Shown here: positions 6,444 through 14,224 of the stretch, piece by piece
Layout: each line of letters begins with the position of its first letter
Numbering within the stretch: position 1 is the stretch's first letter
The notes under the pieces: model-generated
Database searches by the model: none
Seen by the model: only the letters and a program-made list of their open reading frames with translations
Told to the model about the DNA's origin: nothing
Program-made: the position numbers and the translations under genes
DNA from: JBFMFE01 sp040752295
Lineage (GTDB): Bacteria; UBP15; UBA6099; JBFMBQ01
Direction: 5' to 3'
Length of the DNA: 16,165 nt
Assembly: GCA_040752295.1 (NCBI GenBank)
Contig: JBFMFE010000307.1
Location: 1 to 16,165 of the forward strand

Positions 6444-7894
6444 GTGCAGAAGTCCGTTTTTTTGGATTTTTTTCTGATGAGGAAGTTCAAGAGGCCGAAA
6501 AGTCCCGTGAAAGCGCGTTTCAGCTGGACGGGGTTGGAGAGCAATTTAAGGTAGGAGATGATGATGCGGGGTCTGAAGTAGAAGGCGCGGAACATGGTTT
6601 TCTGCCATGCGATGAGCTGCGCCTCGGTGAGTCCGCTGGGGACGAACACGACGAACCAGCCGTTCATCCTGCGCCAGTCGGGGTTGAAATCGCCGAACTG
6701 GCAGGCGGTTTCGTAGAGTTCGGAGCCGGGGTAAGGAACGAAGAGGCTCACGTGAAGGTCATCCAGGGGGAGTTTTCTGGAGAAGGCGATTGTCTCCCTG
6801 ATGGTGCCGGTGGTTTCGCGCGGCACGCCGATCATGAAGAAGCCTCTCGTTCTGATGCCCGCTTTTTTCGTCCAGAGCAGCGCCGTGCGTATCTGGTCGA
6901 GCGTTACGCCTTTTTTGAGGAAGTCGAGTATGAGCTGGCTGCCGGATTCGACGCCGTAAGCCGTCTGCCAGCAGCCCGCGCGCTTCATGAGGGAGAGCAT
7001 TTCCGGGTCCACGAAGTTCACGCGGGACTGGCAGGACCAGACCTGTTTCCATTTCCGGCTGATGAGGATTTCGCAGAGGCGGACGATGCGTTCCCGGTCA
7101 ACGGTGAAGGTGTCGTCGAGGAAGTAGACGTCGCGGACGCGGTAGTCGAGCCATAGTTTTTCCATCATTTCGAACACGTACTCAGCGCTGTGGGCGCGGA
7201 AGACCCTCCTGAAGATGCTCCACTGCGAGCAGAAGGTGCACTGTCCCGGACACCCCCGCGTGGTGACGAGGGAACTGTTCGGGAGCTTTATGTAGCTGTG
7301 GACGGGACCCCTGTAATAGCGCGGGAGGCAGGGGAGGAGGTCCCACGCCGGGAAGGGGACGGTGTCGAGGTCGGATATGAAGGGTCTGTGGGGGTTGATT
7401 TTTACGGCGCCGTTTTCGCGGCGGACGATGCCGGGGATGGTGTCGAGTTTCCGTTTGTTTTTGATGGCGTCCATCAGTTCGAAGAGCGTGGATTCGCCCT
7501 CGCGGAGGACGCCGCAGTCGAACTGCGGGAACCTGCTCATGGTCTCCTCGGGGATGATGGAGACGTGTGGACCGCCGGCGATGATTGTGGTTTGGGGGGC
7601 GGATTGTCTGATGAGACCGGCGAGGTGCGCGGCGTTGTGGATGGCGGTGGTGGTGGCGGTGATGCCGACGAAGGCGGGGGAGTAATCGAGGATGCTGGAG
7701 CACGCCTGTTGGGGCGTCATTTCGAGGCGTTCTGCGTCAACGATCGCCACGGAGACGCCGCGGCTGCGCGCGCAGTTTGCGAGAATGCAGATGCCCAGCG
7801 GGGGCATGTAGTTGCCGCCGCCGGCGAGTTCGCCGTATCTTTCCTCGCCCCCGATCGGCGGGTTGACGAGGACGAGTTCGGCGGCGGCGTCCAT
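6440..7894 (-). CDS. B12-binding-domain radical SAM protein 1
   Basis: 484 residues. Residues 1-145 form a cobalamin-binding Rossmann domain of the BchE type (LVLVNPP, YMPPLGICILANCAR, IIAGGPHVS, GEGE-like REGES), without a DxHxxG base-off motif. The radical SAM core follows with the cluster-binding motif CPGQCTFC (C215, C219, C222), then DVYFLDDTFTVD and GVESGS. These enzymes cleave SAM reductively and, with cobalamin, often methylate unactivated carbon or phosphorus, or catalyse ring changes; here the substrate is unknown. Its ATG overlaps the upstream methyltransferase stop by one base (TGATG), and its TGA overlaps the GT87 GTG, so it is embedded in the operon. It is expected to be cytosolic, oxygen-sensitive and cobalamin-dependent. 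Confidence 0.92.
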   Translation of the reverse strand: MDAAAELVLVNPPIGGEERYGELAGGGNYMPPLGICILANCARSRGVSVAIVDAERLEMTPQQACSSILDYSPAFVGITATTTAIHNAAHLAGLIRQSAPQTTIIAGGPHVSIIPEETMSRFPQFDCGVLREGESTLFELMDAIKNKRKLDTIPGIVRRENGAVKINPHRPFISDLDTVPFPAWDLLPCLPRYYRGPVHSYIKLPNSSLVTTRGCPGQCTFCSQWSIFRRVFRAHSAEYVFEMMEKLWLDYRVRDVYFLDDTFTVDRERIVRLCEILISRKWKQVWSCQSRVNFVDPEMLSLMKRAGCWQTAYGVESGSQLILDFLKKGVTLDQIRTALLWTKKAGIRTRGFFMIGVPRETTGTIRETIAFSRKLPLDDLHVSLFVPYPGSELYETACQFGDFNPDWRRMNGWFVVFVPSGLTEAQLIAWQKTMFRAFYFRPRIIISYLKLLSNPVQLKRAFTGLFGLLNFLIRKKSKKTDFCT

Positions 7895-8565
7895 CAGGGG
7901 TCACCCGTCTTTCCGCAGACGAAGACGATGTGCGACCATGGGTGCCGTGTGGAGATGAGCGTGGTTTCGACGGTGAATCCGATGCGGCGGAGCAGGCTCT
8001 CCCACTGTTCGGGGGTTCTGAAGTGGATGCCTTCGCCGGTCGTGACGCGGAAGCCCGCGGCGGCGGACTCGACGGCGTGATTGACAAGGTGTTTCCAGAG
8101 GGGTCTGGTGCTGTTTTCCTTGATGACGAGCACGCCCGAGGGGACCAGTTTTTCCCGGCACCTCATAAGAATGTCCTCCTGAACATTATAGGACAGGTGG
8201 TGGAGGACGTCGTAGAAGGTGACCGCGCTGCACCGTTCGATTGGCACGGTCCTGAGGTCGGCGACCCTGAACGAGATGTTTTTCCTGTCCCTGATCGTGC
8301 GGTTGGCGACGGCGATCTTTCCCTCGGAGATGTCAACGCCGATCACGAGCCGGCGGGGTGAGGCGAGCGCCATGCAGTTGGCGAACATGCCTGTGCCGGC
8401 GCCGAGGTCGAGGATGACGCCGGAGGGGGGTACGAACTTTTCGACGGCGGGATAGGGCGTGCACAGCCAGCGCTGTAGCGCCTGGAGGCGGGCGCGGAAG
8501 CCAAGCCCGCGGTAGAGGTCGAGGACGCGGACGGGTTTCGCGGCGTCCGGCGCGTCATTTGCCAA
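7894..8565 (-). CDS. Class I SAM-dependent methyltransferase
   Basis: 223 residues with motif I VILDLGAGTGMF (D53 to G59), VIGVDIS at the end of strand 2 and FYDVLHHLS after strand 4, a standard Rossmann methyltransferase related to the UbiE/Methyltransf_11-25 group. The only start in phase before the conserved core is a TTG at 8565, overlapping the radical SAM 2 gene by 11 nt; the ATG at 8558 is in another frame. Coupled translation could explain the weak start. With a radical SAM gene on each side, it most likely methylates an intermediate of the same pathway, but nothing in the sequence identifies the acceptor. A short hydrophobic stretch near the C-terminus is probably a core strand, not a membrane anchor. 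Confidence 0.85.
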   Translation of the reverse strand: MANDAPDAAKPVRVLDLYRGLGFRARLQALQRWLCTPYPAVEKFVPPSGVILDLGAGTGMFANCMALASPRRLVIGVDISEGKIAVANRTIRDRKNISFRVADLRTVPIERCSAVTFYDVLHHLSYNVQEDILMRCREKLVPSGVLVIKENSTRPLWKHLVNHAVESAAAGFRVTTGEGIHFRTPEQWESLLRRIGFTVETTLISTRHPWSHIVFVCGKTGDP

Positions 8566-9952
8566 AGAGCACCACCATGCCCATGGACACGAGGCTTCTC
8601 AGCTCGTAGAGGGTCCCGACCCGGAGGAGCCGCCTGAGGATATAGGATGGGCGCCCGTAGAACGCCCTGTGCGCCCTCCGGCGCCAGCGCATTATCTCGC
8701 CGCTCGAAAGGTTTCCCGTTCCCATCGCCGGAAAAGTCCCGCTCTGGTCCATGACGTCCATGTCCTCACCGATCCAGCGTTTTTCAATCGCCGTTTTTCT
8801 CAGACCGGTGCTCATTCTGGGGACCGGGATGTTGAAGGAGGCGAAATCGGTGTCGAGTTCGAGGGCGAGTTTTATCGTGTTGAGGCAGTCGCCGGGGGAC
8901 TCGCCGGGGAGACCGATTATGTAGGTGGCGACGGTGCGAAGCCCGTTATTTTTCGCCAGCTCGAAGGTGCGGCGGACGTCGCGGACGGTCGCGCCCTTGT
9001 TCGTGTTTTTGAGCGTCTCGTCGCTGCCGCTTTCCACCCCCATCATGATCGTGTGGCACCCCGCGCGTTTCAGGAGGGACAGCATCTCCGCGGCGGCGAC
9101 GTCCACGCGGCTCCAGCACACGAAGTCGAAGCCGTAGTTTCTCTCGATCATCTTCTCGAGCAGCGCCGCTGTGCGCGTTCTGTTCGCGCCGAACGTCTGG
9201 TCGTGGAAATAGACGTCCCTGACGTTCATTTCCTTGAGGCGGTCCAGTTCGAGCAGGACGTTTTCCACGGTGCGCCACTTGTAGCCGAGCGACGCCATCA
9301 CGCAGAAGGTGCACCGGAACGGGCAGCCGTAGTCGGTGAGGACGGTCGCGAAGGGGCGGCGGCGGACGAAGGGAAAGTGGTACCTGCCGGAGGGAAACAG
9401 TTCGAAGCGCGGGACGGGGATTTCGAATTCGGCGCCGCGCGGGCGGGAGAACGAGGCGTCCACGATTCCGCCGTCCGCGCGGCAGACCATCGTGGGGACG
9501 TTCGAGCGGTCGCCTTCGACGAACCGGAAGGGGTCTTCGGTGGTGAAGTCGAGCGCGATGGCGTCAATGAACGGGTTTTTTTCGAGGCGTTCGGCGCCTT
9601 TTTCGAGGAGTACGTCGCCGGAGCCGAGAAGGAGCGCGCCCGGAAGGAGCCTTTTCAGTTCCGCTAAAAACGCCCGGTCCTCGCGCCACGAGATGCTTCC
9701 GGTGAGGAAGAGAACGGCGTCGGGGCGGAAGCGGAGGATTTCGTCAATGCACCCGCGCGGTTTCAGCCCGAGGGCGACGGCGTCAATCACCCTGACGTCG
9801 TGGCGCCGCGCGAAGAATCCGCTCTGGAACAGGAGGTCGGCGGGGTGGTAGAGGTAGTTCGCCTTCGAGACCTTGCTGCAGTAGTAATCCCTGACGTAGA
9901 GTTTTTCGCCGGGCGGGTTGAGGAGGAGGATTTTTTTTCTTTCGGGGTTCAT
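8555..9952 (-). CDS. B12-binding-domain radical SAM protein 2
   Basis: 465 residues. The N-terminal region (LLLNPPGEKLYVRDYYCSK, then LLLGSGDVLLE) looks like a divergent B12-binding domain. The radical SAM core has CPFRCTFC (C210, C214, C217), DVYFHDQTFG, GVESGSDE and TYIIGLPGES. Both its arrangement and its Tyr-rich NPPGEKLYVRDYYCS start recall a subgroup of BchE-like radical SAM proteins common in uncultured bacteria, of unknown reaction. It is the promoter-proximal gene of the operon; the ATG at 9952 lies about 50 nt from a TATAAT box on the same strand, with no strong Shine-Dalgarno. It is paired with a second radical SAM protein of different sequence, implying two successive radical steps or two substrates. 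Confidence 0.9.
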   Translation of the reverse strand: MNPERKKILLLNPPGEKLYVRDYYCSKVSKANYLYHPADLLFQSGFFARRHDVRVIDAVALGLKPRGCIDEILRFRPDAVLFLTGSISWREDRAFLAELKRLLPGALLLGSGDVLLEKGAERLEKNPFIDAIALDFTTEDPFRFVEGDRSNVPTMVCRADGGIVDASFSRPRGAEFEIPVPRFELFPSGRYHFPFVRRRPFATVLTDYGCPFRCTFCVMASLGYKWRTVENVLLELDRLKEMNVRDVYFHDQTFGANRTRTAALLEKMIERNYGFDFVCWSRVDVAAAEMLSLLKRAGCHTIMMGVESGSDETLKNTNKGATVRDVRRTFELAKNNGLRTVATYIIGLPGESPGDCLNTIKLALELDTDFASFNIPVPRMSTGLRKTAIEKRWIGEDMDVMDQSGTFPAMGTGNLSSGEIMRWRRRAHRAFYGRPSYILRRLLRVGTLYELRSLVSMGMVVLFGK

Positions 9953-10010
9953 ACGTATGCGGCAGCGCGTTTCGCACGGGGTTCGCCGGCTTCGGCTCGC
10001 CGCCCATAGT

Positions 10011-10016
10011 ATTATA
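10011..10016 (-). promoter_or_regulatory. Probable -10 box for the radical SAM operon
   Basis: A perfect TATAAT on the minus strand lies about 58 nt before the radical SAM 2 start, in an otherwise GC-rich gap. The -35 region is poor (TTCCGC at 17 nt or TTTCCG at 18 nt spacing), so expression may need an activator. The call rests on the -10 match and position only. Confidence 0.45.
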
Positions 10017-10078
10017 AAGCGTACGTCCGGCGCGCGGAAACGCTCCTCCCGCCGGGCGAAAAAAAATAAAAATTCCGC

Positions 10079-10105
10079 TAAAGTTTTTTCAGCTTCCGCC
10101 GATTA
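10079..10105 (+). promoter_or_regulatory. Sigma-28 (FliA) flagellar promoter
   Basis: TAAAGTTT, 11 nt, then GCCGATTA. The -35 half equals the enterobacterial sigma-28 consensus, the spacing is exact, and the -10 half has one difference from GCCGATAA. It faces the flagellin gene, predicting late-class flagellar expression. The transcript would begin near 10112. Confidence 0.85.
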
Positions 10106-10111
10106 CTTATT

Positions 10112-10344
10112 CAGGACGGACCGTGTCCGGCGTTCGCCTTTCGTTCGTTCAAGGCGGGCGCGGAGTGACGTATCACAACCGCTCATGGAGGAGCGGAGAT
10201 GATCTTTCCGTAATTTTCAGGACAACGGATTGTCGCTGAAAGCCGCGTGGGCGCTCCGCGTGCGCGTGGAGTTGCGCGTCTCGCGAGGCGGTCAGGTGGA
10301 CGCATTTACCGGCGGGCGTGCCGGTTCGCCGGAGGATTGGCGCA
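10112..10344 (+). promoter_or_regulatory. Long flagellin leader with hairpins and ribosome binding site
   Basis: A leader of about 230 nt without a convincing gene. Hairpins include CGGAC-CGT-GTCCG, CGCCTT...AAGGCG, and CCGCTC-ATGGAG-GAGCGG at 10180-10197. At 10321-10332 CCGG-TTCG-CCGG forms a small tetraloop hairpin whose last two bases are the first two of the GGAGG Shine-Dalgarno (10331-10335), 9 nt before the GTG at 10345. Leader structures of this kind could allow translational control of flagellin, as CsrA/FliW provides in other bacteria. That is inference. Confidence 0.45.
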
Positions 10345-11991
10345 GTGATAATCAGCACGAACGTCGCCGCCCTCGCCGGGTTCAACCGGCTGAGGCTTAT
10401 TGACTTCGAGCAAAGCACGACGCTCGAGCGCCTGTCCTCCGGGCTTCGGATAAACAGGGCGGCGGACGATCCCTCGGGGCTTGCCCTTTCCACCGGCATG
10501 AGCGCGCTCATCCGCGGCTCGCACAAATCCATCGAAAACATGGAAGACACCATAAACATGTTCCACACCGCAGAAGCCGCGATGGAGGAGACGGGTCAGA
10601 TACTCAACCGGCTGCGCGACCTTTCGCTCCGCTCCGCCAACGAGGCGGTGATGACCACGGCTGACAGAGACCGCATTCAGAGCGAGATAGACTCGCTCGT
10701 TGACGCCGTCAACCAGCTCGCGCTGCTGACGACGTTCAACACGAAAAAAGTCGTCGCCTCCGAGGACGGGCTGAACACGAAGCTCGCCGCGATCAACGTC
10801 ACCGACTGGGTCGGCTCGGCGGGGCTGCCCGGCGCGGGCGACGCGGGGTACGAAGCCATGAAGCGGAACGTGATGGGCGCGATCGAAGCCGCCATGGAGA
10901 AGGTCTACGGCATGATCGGCATCTCTCCTTCCGACGCCGCCACGCTCGACGTGACCTTCGCCGGGATAGACGGCGCCGGCGGCACGCTCGCGCTCGGCGG
11001 CGGCGCGCCCAACGCGATGCAGATCACCATAGACGTGATTGACTTCTTCAACCCGGGCGGACCGACCGCCGTGGGCTATGACCCTTCGGTCAATTCCTTC
11101 ACGCCCGAGATGGTCGTCGCCCATGAAATGACTCACGCCGTCGTCGCGGGTAACGGGGGCGGCGCCGGTTCCTCATGGGGACAGGAGATGCTCGCCGTCG
11201 TCGTGTCACAGGAGATGGACCTGCGCATCAAAGCCAACCCCGCGGGCGTCATCGCCGCCATCGGCGGACCGCTGATCTCGAACCCCATCTCGAGCGAGGA
11301 ATACGCGGAGGTCGCCCTCGCCGGGAACTTCATCTACCGCACGTACGGCTCCGACGCGCTCAACGACGTCGTGAAGGGCGTGACCGACGGCGGGCTTGAC
11401 TTCGACGCCTCGATCATGAGCGTTCTCGGCGATTACTACGCCGCGTTCGCCGATTTCGAGGCGGCGGCGGACGCCGCGGGCATTCAGTACGCCGGCGGCG
11501 GAGGGGGCGGCATCGTGTACGGCATCGGGTGGACCGCGCCGAACAGCGAGATGACGACGGGCTTCGTCGGAATACAGTCTCCCTACAACAAGTACTACGC
11601 GAACGTCGGTCCCGATTCCGATTCGTTCTATCAGCTCGCCGTGCAGACCCCCTGGACCCCGGCGGGAAGCCTCGATTACCTCCCGTTCGTGAACGCGGCC
11701 ACCACCGATAAAGCCCGGGCATCAATAGAGACGATTGACAACGCCATCGGCATCCTCGCGGAAGCGCGGGCTTTCATGGGTATGCAGGAGAACAGGCTGC
11801 GCAGCGCGCTGAACGACCTTCAGACGCACGCGATCAATCTGACCGCCGCCAGATCGCGCATCCTCGACGCCGACATGGCAGTCGAGATGACCTCGTTCAC
11901 GAGGAATTCCATCCTCATGCAGGGCGCCGCCGCCGCCCTCGCACAGGCGAACGCCCAGCCGTCGCTCGTGCTTTCGCTCCTCGGAAGATAG
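10345..11991 (+). CDS. Proteolytic flagellin (flagellinolysin), HExxH metallopeptidase domain
   Basis: 548 residues from GTG 10345, chosen because GGAGG precedes it and the protein then starts MIISTNVAAL as flagellins do. Residues 1-140 are the flagellin D0/D1 N-terminus (LERLSSGLRINRAADDPSGLA); residues 455-548 are the D1/D0 C-terminus (SRILDADMAVEMTSF, ending LSLLGR). The variable region between carries VVAHEMTHAVV with H260, E261 and H264, then SSWGQEMLA with E281, which fits the gluzincin HExxH...E zinc site (third ligand 17 residues after the second His). Flagellins with such a domain were described in 2017 as flagellinolysins that form enzymatically active filaments. The glycine run AGGGGGGIVYG at about 383-393 is a likely flexible loop. 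No signal peptide, as expected for type III export. Driven by the sigma-28 promoter upstream. Activity and substrate are unproven here. Confidence 0.93.
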   Translation: MIISTNVAALAGFNRLRLIDFEQSTTLERLSSGLRINRAADDPSGLALSTGMSALIRGSHKSIENMEDTINMFHTAEAAMEETGQILNRLRDLSLRSANEAVMTTADRDRIQSEIDSLVDAVNQLALLTTFNTKKVVASEDGLNTKLAAINVTDWVGSAGLPGAGDAGYEAMKRNVMGAIEAAMEKVYGMIGISPSDAATLDVTFAGIDGAGGTLALGGGAPNAMQITIDVIDFFNPGGPTAVGYDPSVNSFTPEMVVAHEMTHAVVAGNGGGAGSSWGQEMLAVVVSQEMDLRIKANPAGVIAAIGGPLISNPISSEEYAEVALAGNFIYRTYGSDALNDVVKGVTDGGLDFDASIMSVLGDYYAAFADFEAAADAAGIQYAGGGGGGIVYGIGWTAPNSEMTTGFVGIQSPYNKYYANVGPDSDSFYQLAVQTPWTPAGSLDYLPFVNAATTDKARASIETIDNAIGILAEARAFMGMQENRLRSALNDLQTHAINLTAARSRILDADMAVEMTSFTRNSILMQGAAAALAQANAQPSLVLSLLGR

Positions 11992-12019
11992 CCCCCCGCG
12001 CGGGAACCCGCCCGCCCCC

Positions 12020-12052
12020 GGAAAACACGTTCGCGCGTTTCCGCGTTATTTT
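12020..12052 (+). terminator. Possible terminator after flagellin
   Basis: GGAAAACACG and CGCGTTTCC pair around a TTCG tetraloop (12020-12042; one A-C mismatch and one bulged A), followed by GCGTTATTTT. It sits 28 nt after the flagellin stop and just before the convergent gene's stop at 12046. The T-tract is imperfect. Confidence 0.45.
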
Positions 12053-13203
12053 GCGGCGGGACTTTTGTCTTTTCGCCTTCTCACGCCTCGGCGCGCCGTC
12101 GTCTTTGTCCCGGACGCCACGTAGATCGATCCGCCGTTGAACCACTCCACGCCGAAGCCGGACAGCCGGTTCCTGAGTTCGCCGATCACGTCCTTCCCGC
12201 TGTCCCAGCAGGCAAGACGGCGGTACACCGGAACCATGAGCGGGTTGAGCGGCTTCAGGCGCCCCTCGAACGGATGCCCGTCGCAGACCACCACACGCCC
12301 TCCGTTCCGGCACACTCGCACGGCGTGCGCGAGCGCCGGCACGAAGTCCGTCACGGCGCTGATCCCCAGGACGGAGATGACGCCGTCGAAGCATCCGTCC
12401 GGGAAACACAGCCGCGCCGCGTCGCCCTGAACGAGCGTGACGTTGTTCCACCGGCGGCGGTCGCGGCGCGCCTCGGCGCGGTCGAGCATCGCCCGCGTGT
12501 AGTCAAGCCCCGTTATCGCGCCCTCCGCGCCCGCCGCCCGCCTGAGGGGGGCGAAGTTCAGCCCGGTTCCGCAGCACAGGTCGAGCACGCGCGCCCCCTT
12601 TTTCAGTTCGAGCGCGGCGACCGCGCGGCGGCGGATGTGTGTCCCGCGAAACATGAAAGTGAGCGCCGCCGCGGCGTCGTACATCCCGGTCCCGCCCCAC
12701 ATCGAGTACATCGAACGCACGGCGCTTATCCCGGAGGGTGCGCCGTTCTTCCGCGGCGACTCCGCGCCCTCGAAGACCCGCCGCAGGTTCTCCAGCGACC
12801 TCGAGACGTGATCCTCGACCGTCCGCCGGATAAAAAGCGAGTCGAGCGCCGCGCCGGCGGGACCAGGCGGCACGTCGTATGCTATGCCGACCGTCAACTC
12901 TGCGCCCGTGCCCACGGGCTTCACGCGCATCTCCGACCGGAACCCCGCGCCCGCCGCCCGCCCCTCGTACGTGACCCTCTCGCCCTCGTCCCATTCCACG
13001 ACCCGCTCCTCGCAGCCGACCCTCAGGGGTCCGAGCGGGGCTTTCCACCTGAACGCGGAACCGGGTCCGACGGCGTTGCCGCTCAGCACCTCGCCGTGCG
13101 CGTATCCCTCGACGTAGTCCCCGAAGTGCGCGGGGTCGGTGATGAAACTCCACACGTCTCCGGGCGGGGCGGCGAGCATGATTTTTTTCTCCACGGGCTT
13201 CAT
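12046..13203 (-). CDS. SRPBCC (START-like) domain fused to SAM methyltransferase
   Basis: 385 residues. Residues 1-147 form an SRPBCC/polyketide-cyclase-like domain (EKKIMLAAPPGDVWSFITDPAHFGDYVEG, then ERVVEWDEGERVTYEG and a long C-terminal helix), a fold that binds hydrophobic ligands. Residues 165-365 form a UbiE-like methyltransferase with RVLDLCCGTGLNFAPL (motif at 208-214), GLDYTRAMLDRAEAR and a GGRVVVCDGHPF strand. The fusion suggests a lipid, quinone or polyketide-like substrate held by the first domain and methylated by the second; that is inference. The C-terminus is a basic tail. The ATG at 13203 has GAGGTGA 3 nt upstream. It lies 40 nt after the TIM-barrel-like gene and is probably co-transcribed; its 3' end converges with flagellin. 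Confidence 0.85.
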   Translation of the reverse strand: MKPVEKKIMLAAPPGDVWSFITDPAHFGDYVEGYAHGEVLSGNAVGPGSAFRWKAPLGPLRVGCEERVVEWDEGERVTYEGRAAGAGFRSEMRVKPVGTGAELTVGIAYDVPPGPAGAALDSLFIRRTVEDHVSRSLENLRRVFEGAESPRKNGAPSGISAVRSMYSMWGGTGMYDAAAALTFMFRGTHIRRRAVAALELKKGARVLDLCCGTGLNFAPLRRAAGAEGAITGLDYTRAMLDRAEARRDRRRWNNVTLVQGDAARLCFPDGCFDGVISVLGISAVTDFVPALAHAVRVCRNGGRVVVCDGHPFEGRLKPLNPLMVPVYRRLACWDSGKDVIGELRNRLSGFGVEWFNGGSIYVASGTKTTARRGVRRRKDKSPAAK

Positions 13204-13243
13204 GGGTCACCTCGTCCGCGGTTCAGGGACGCGCTGCGGCGCG

Positions 13244-14224
13244 TCACGCGAAACCGGCGGCGAGTTGCATCGCCCTCCGGAAGGCGTCCACCTTCGGCGA
13301 CCGCCGCGGTATCTCCGGCTCTGCGGCGACGAGAGCCTCAAACCACTTTTCTGGTTTCCCGCCCCGGAGAATCCCCTCCAGGTTGTATATCGCAACGTCC
13401 TCGATCAGCGCCGCCTTCGCCGCACGCATGTCCGGTAGAAGTTCCTCCGGCGTTTCGTAGTACGGCTCGTCGCCAAGCTTTCCCGTGCCCGTCACGCCGA
13501 TGGACACGCCCGCGCGGTCCCACAGGCAGTTCTTCGCGTCGCTGCACACCGAATACAGGTACCATCTCGAATCTTCCGGCTTCATTCCCAGCCTCTTCAA
13601 GTATCCCGTGGACATCGAGGTGTAGAGCATGAACGAGACCACGTCCCAGTGGACGACGGAGACGGGCGTCTCCAACGCGTTCTGTATCCCGGTGGAACAG
13701 CGGACGAGGTCTTCCACAACGAGCGGCATGGCGGCGGCGAGCGTCCTGGCGCCGCGCGCGTGGACGTGCTCCTGCGCCTGCCCGAACCTGCGCGCCGCCT
13801 CGTAGAACCGCGACCTGTCTCGGTTCTCCATGTAAATCCTCACCGCTTCCGCCGCCCTGCGGACCCCCGCCGCTTTCTTCACGCGGTTCAACTGGTACAC
13901 CGGCGGCTCGAGGTCCACGGCAAGCCAGGGAATGCTGAACTTCCTCCCCTCCGCCCAGTCGTACATCCGGCGGACGAGGTCGAAGAACTGGTCGGCGTTC
14001 CGCTCGCTCACCCAGTAGCCCGACTCGTCGTCAAGCAGCGGCCACAGCGCGACCTCAAGCCCCTCGCCCTCGTACGCCTTCATCATCCCCGCGTATTCCC
14101 TGTTCATGCTTCCGGGCGGGAACGCCATCCCGAGGCACACGTCGTAGCGCTTAAGCAGACCGGTGACCTTTTTCTTTACCACGTCGCCGGGCTTGAGGTA
14201 TTCCGCCCACACCCTGATTTTCAC
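13244..14224 (-). CDS. Uncharacterised protein, possible TIM-barrel glycosidase-like
   Basis: 326 residues, GTG start with GGGGGGAG 4 nt upstream. I do not recognise a named family. Visible blocks suggest an alternating beta/alpha barrel: VCLGMAFPPGS (29-39), GLEVALWPLLDDESGYWVSE (55-74), IPWLAVDLEPPVY (98-110), ARTLAAAMPLVVEDLV and VVHWDVVSFMLYTS. The D104-L-E106 pair at the end of a strand resembles the DxE acid pairs of some glycoside hydrolases, and the WPLLDD...GYW block could be a substrate-binding loop. No signal peptide or membrane helix is evident, so it is probably cytosolic. First gene of a two-gene unit with the SRPBCC-methyltransferase. Coding bias matches the neighbours, so it does not look recently acquired. 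Confidence 0.8.
   Translation of the reverse strand: MKIRVWAEYLKPGDVVKKKVTGLLKRYDVCLGMAFPPGSMNREYAGMMKAYEGEGLEVALWPLLDDESGYWVSERNADQFFDLVRRMYDWAEGRKFSIPWLAVDLEPPVYQLNRVKKAAGVRRAAEAVRIYMENRDRSRFYEAARRFGQAQEHVHARGARTLAAAMPLVVEDLVRCSTGIQNALETPVSVVHWDVVSFMLYTSMSTGYLKRLGMKPEDSRWYLYSVCSDAKNCLWDRAGVSIGVTGTGKLGDEPYYETPEELLPDMRAAKAALIEDVAIYNLEGILRGGKPEKWFEALVAAEPEIPRRSPKVDAFRRAMQLAAGFA

Noticed and set aside
10318..10344. Upstream GTG start for the flagellin at 10318
   Set aside because: It would add MPVRRRIGA, foreign to flagellin N-termini, and has no ribosome binding site; the GTG at 10345 has GGAGG and gives the normal start.
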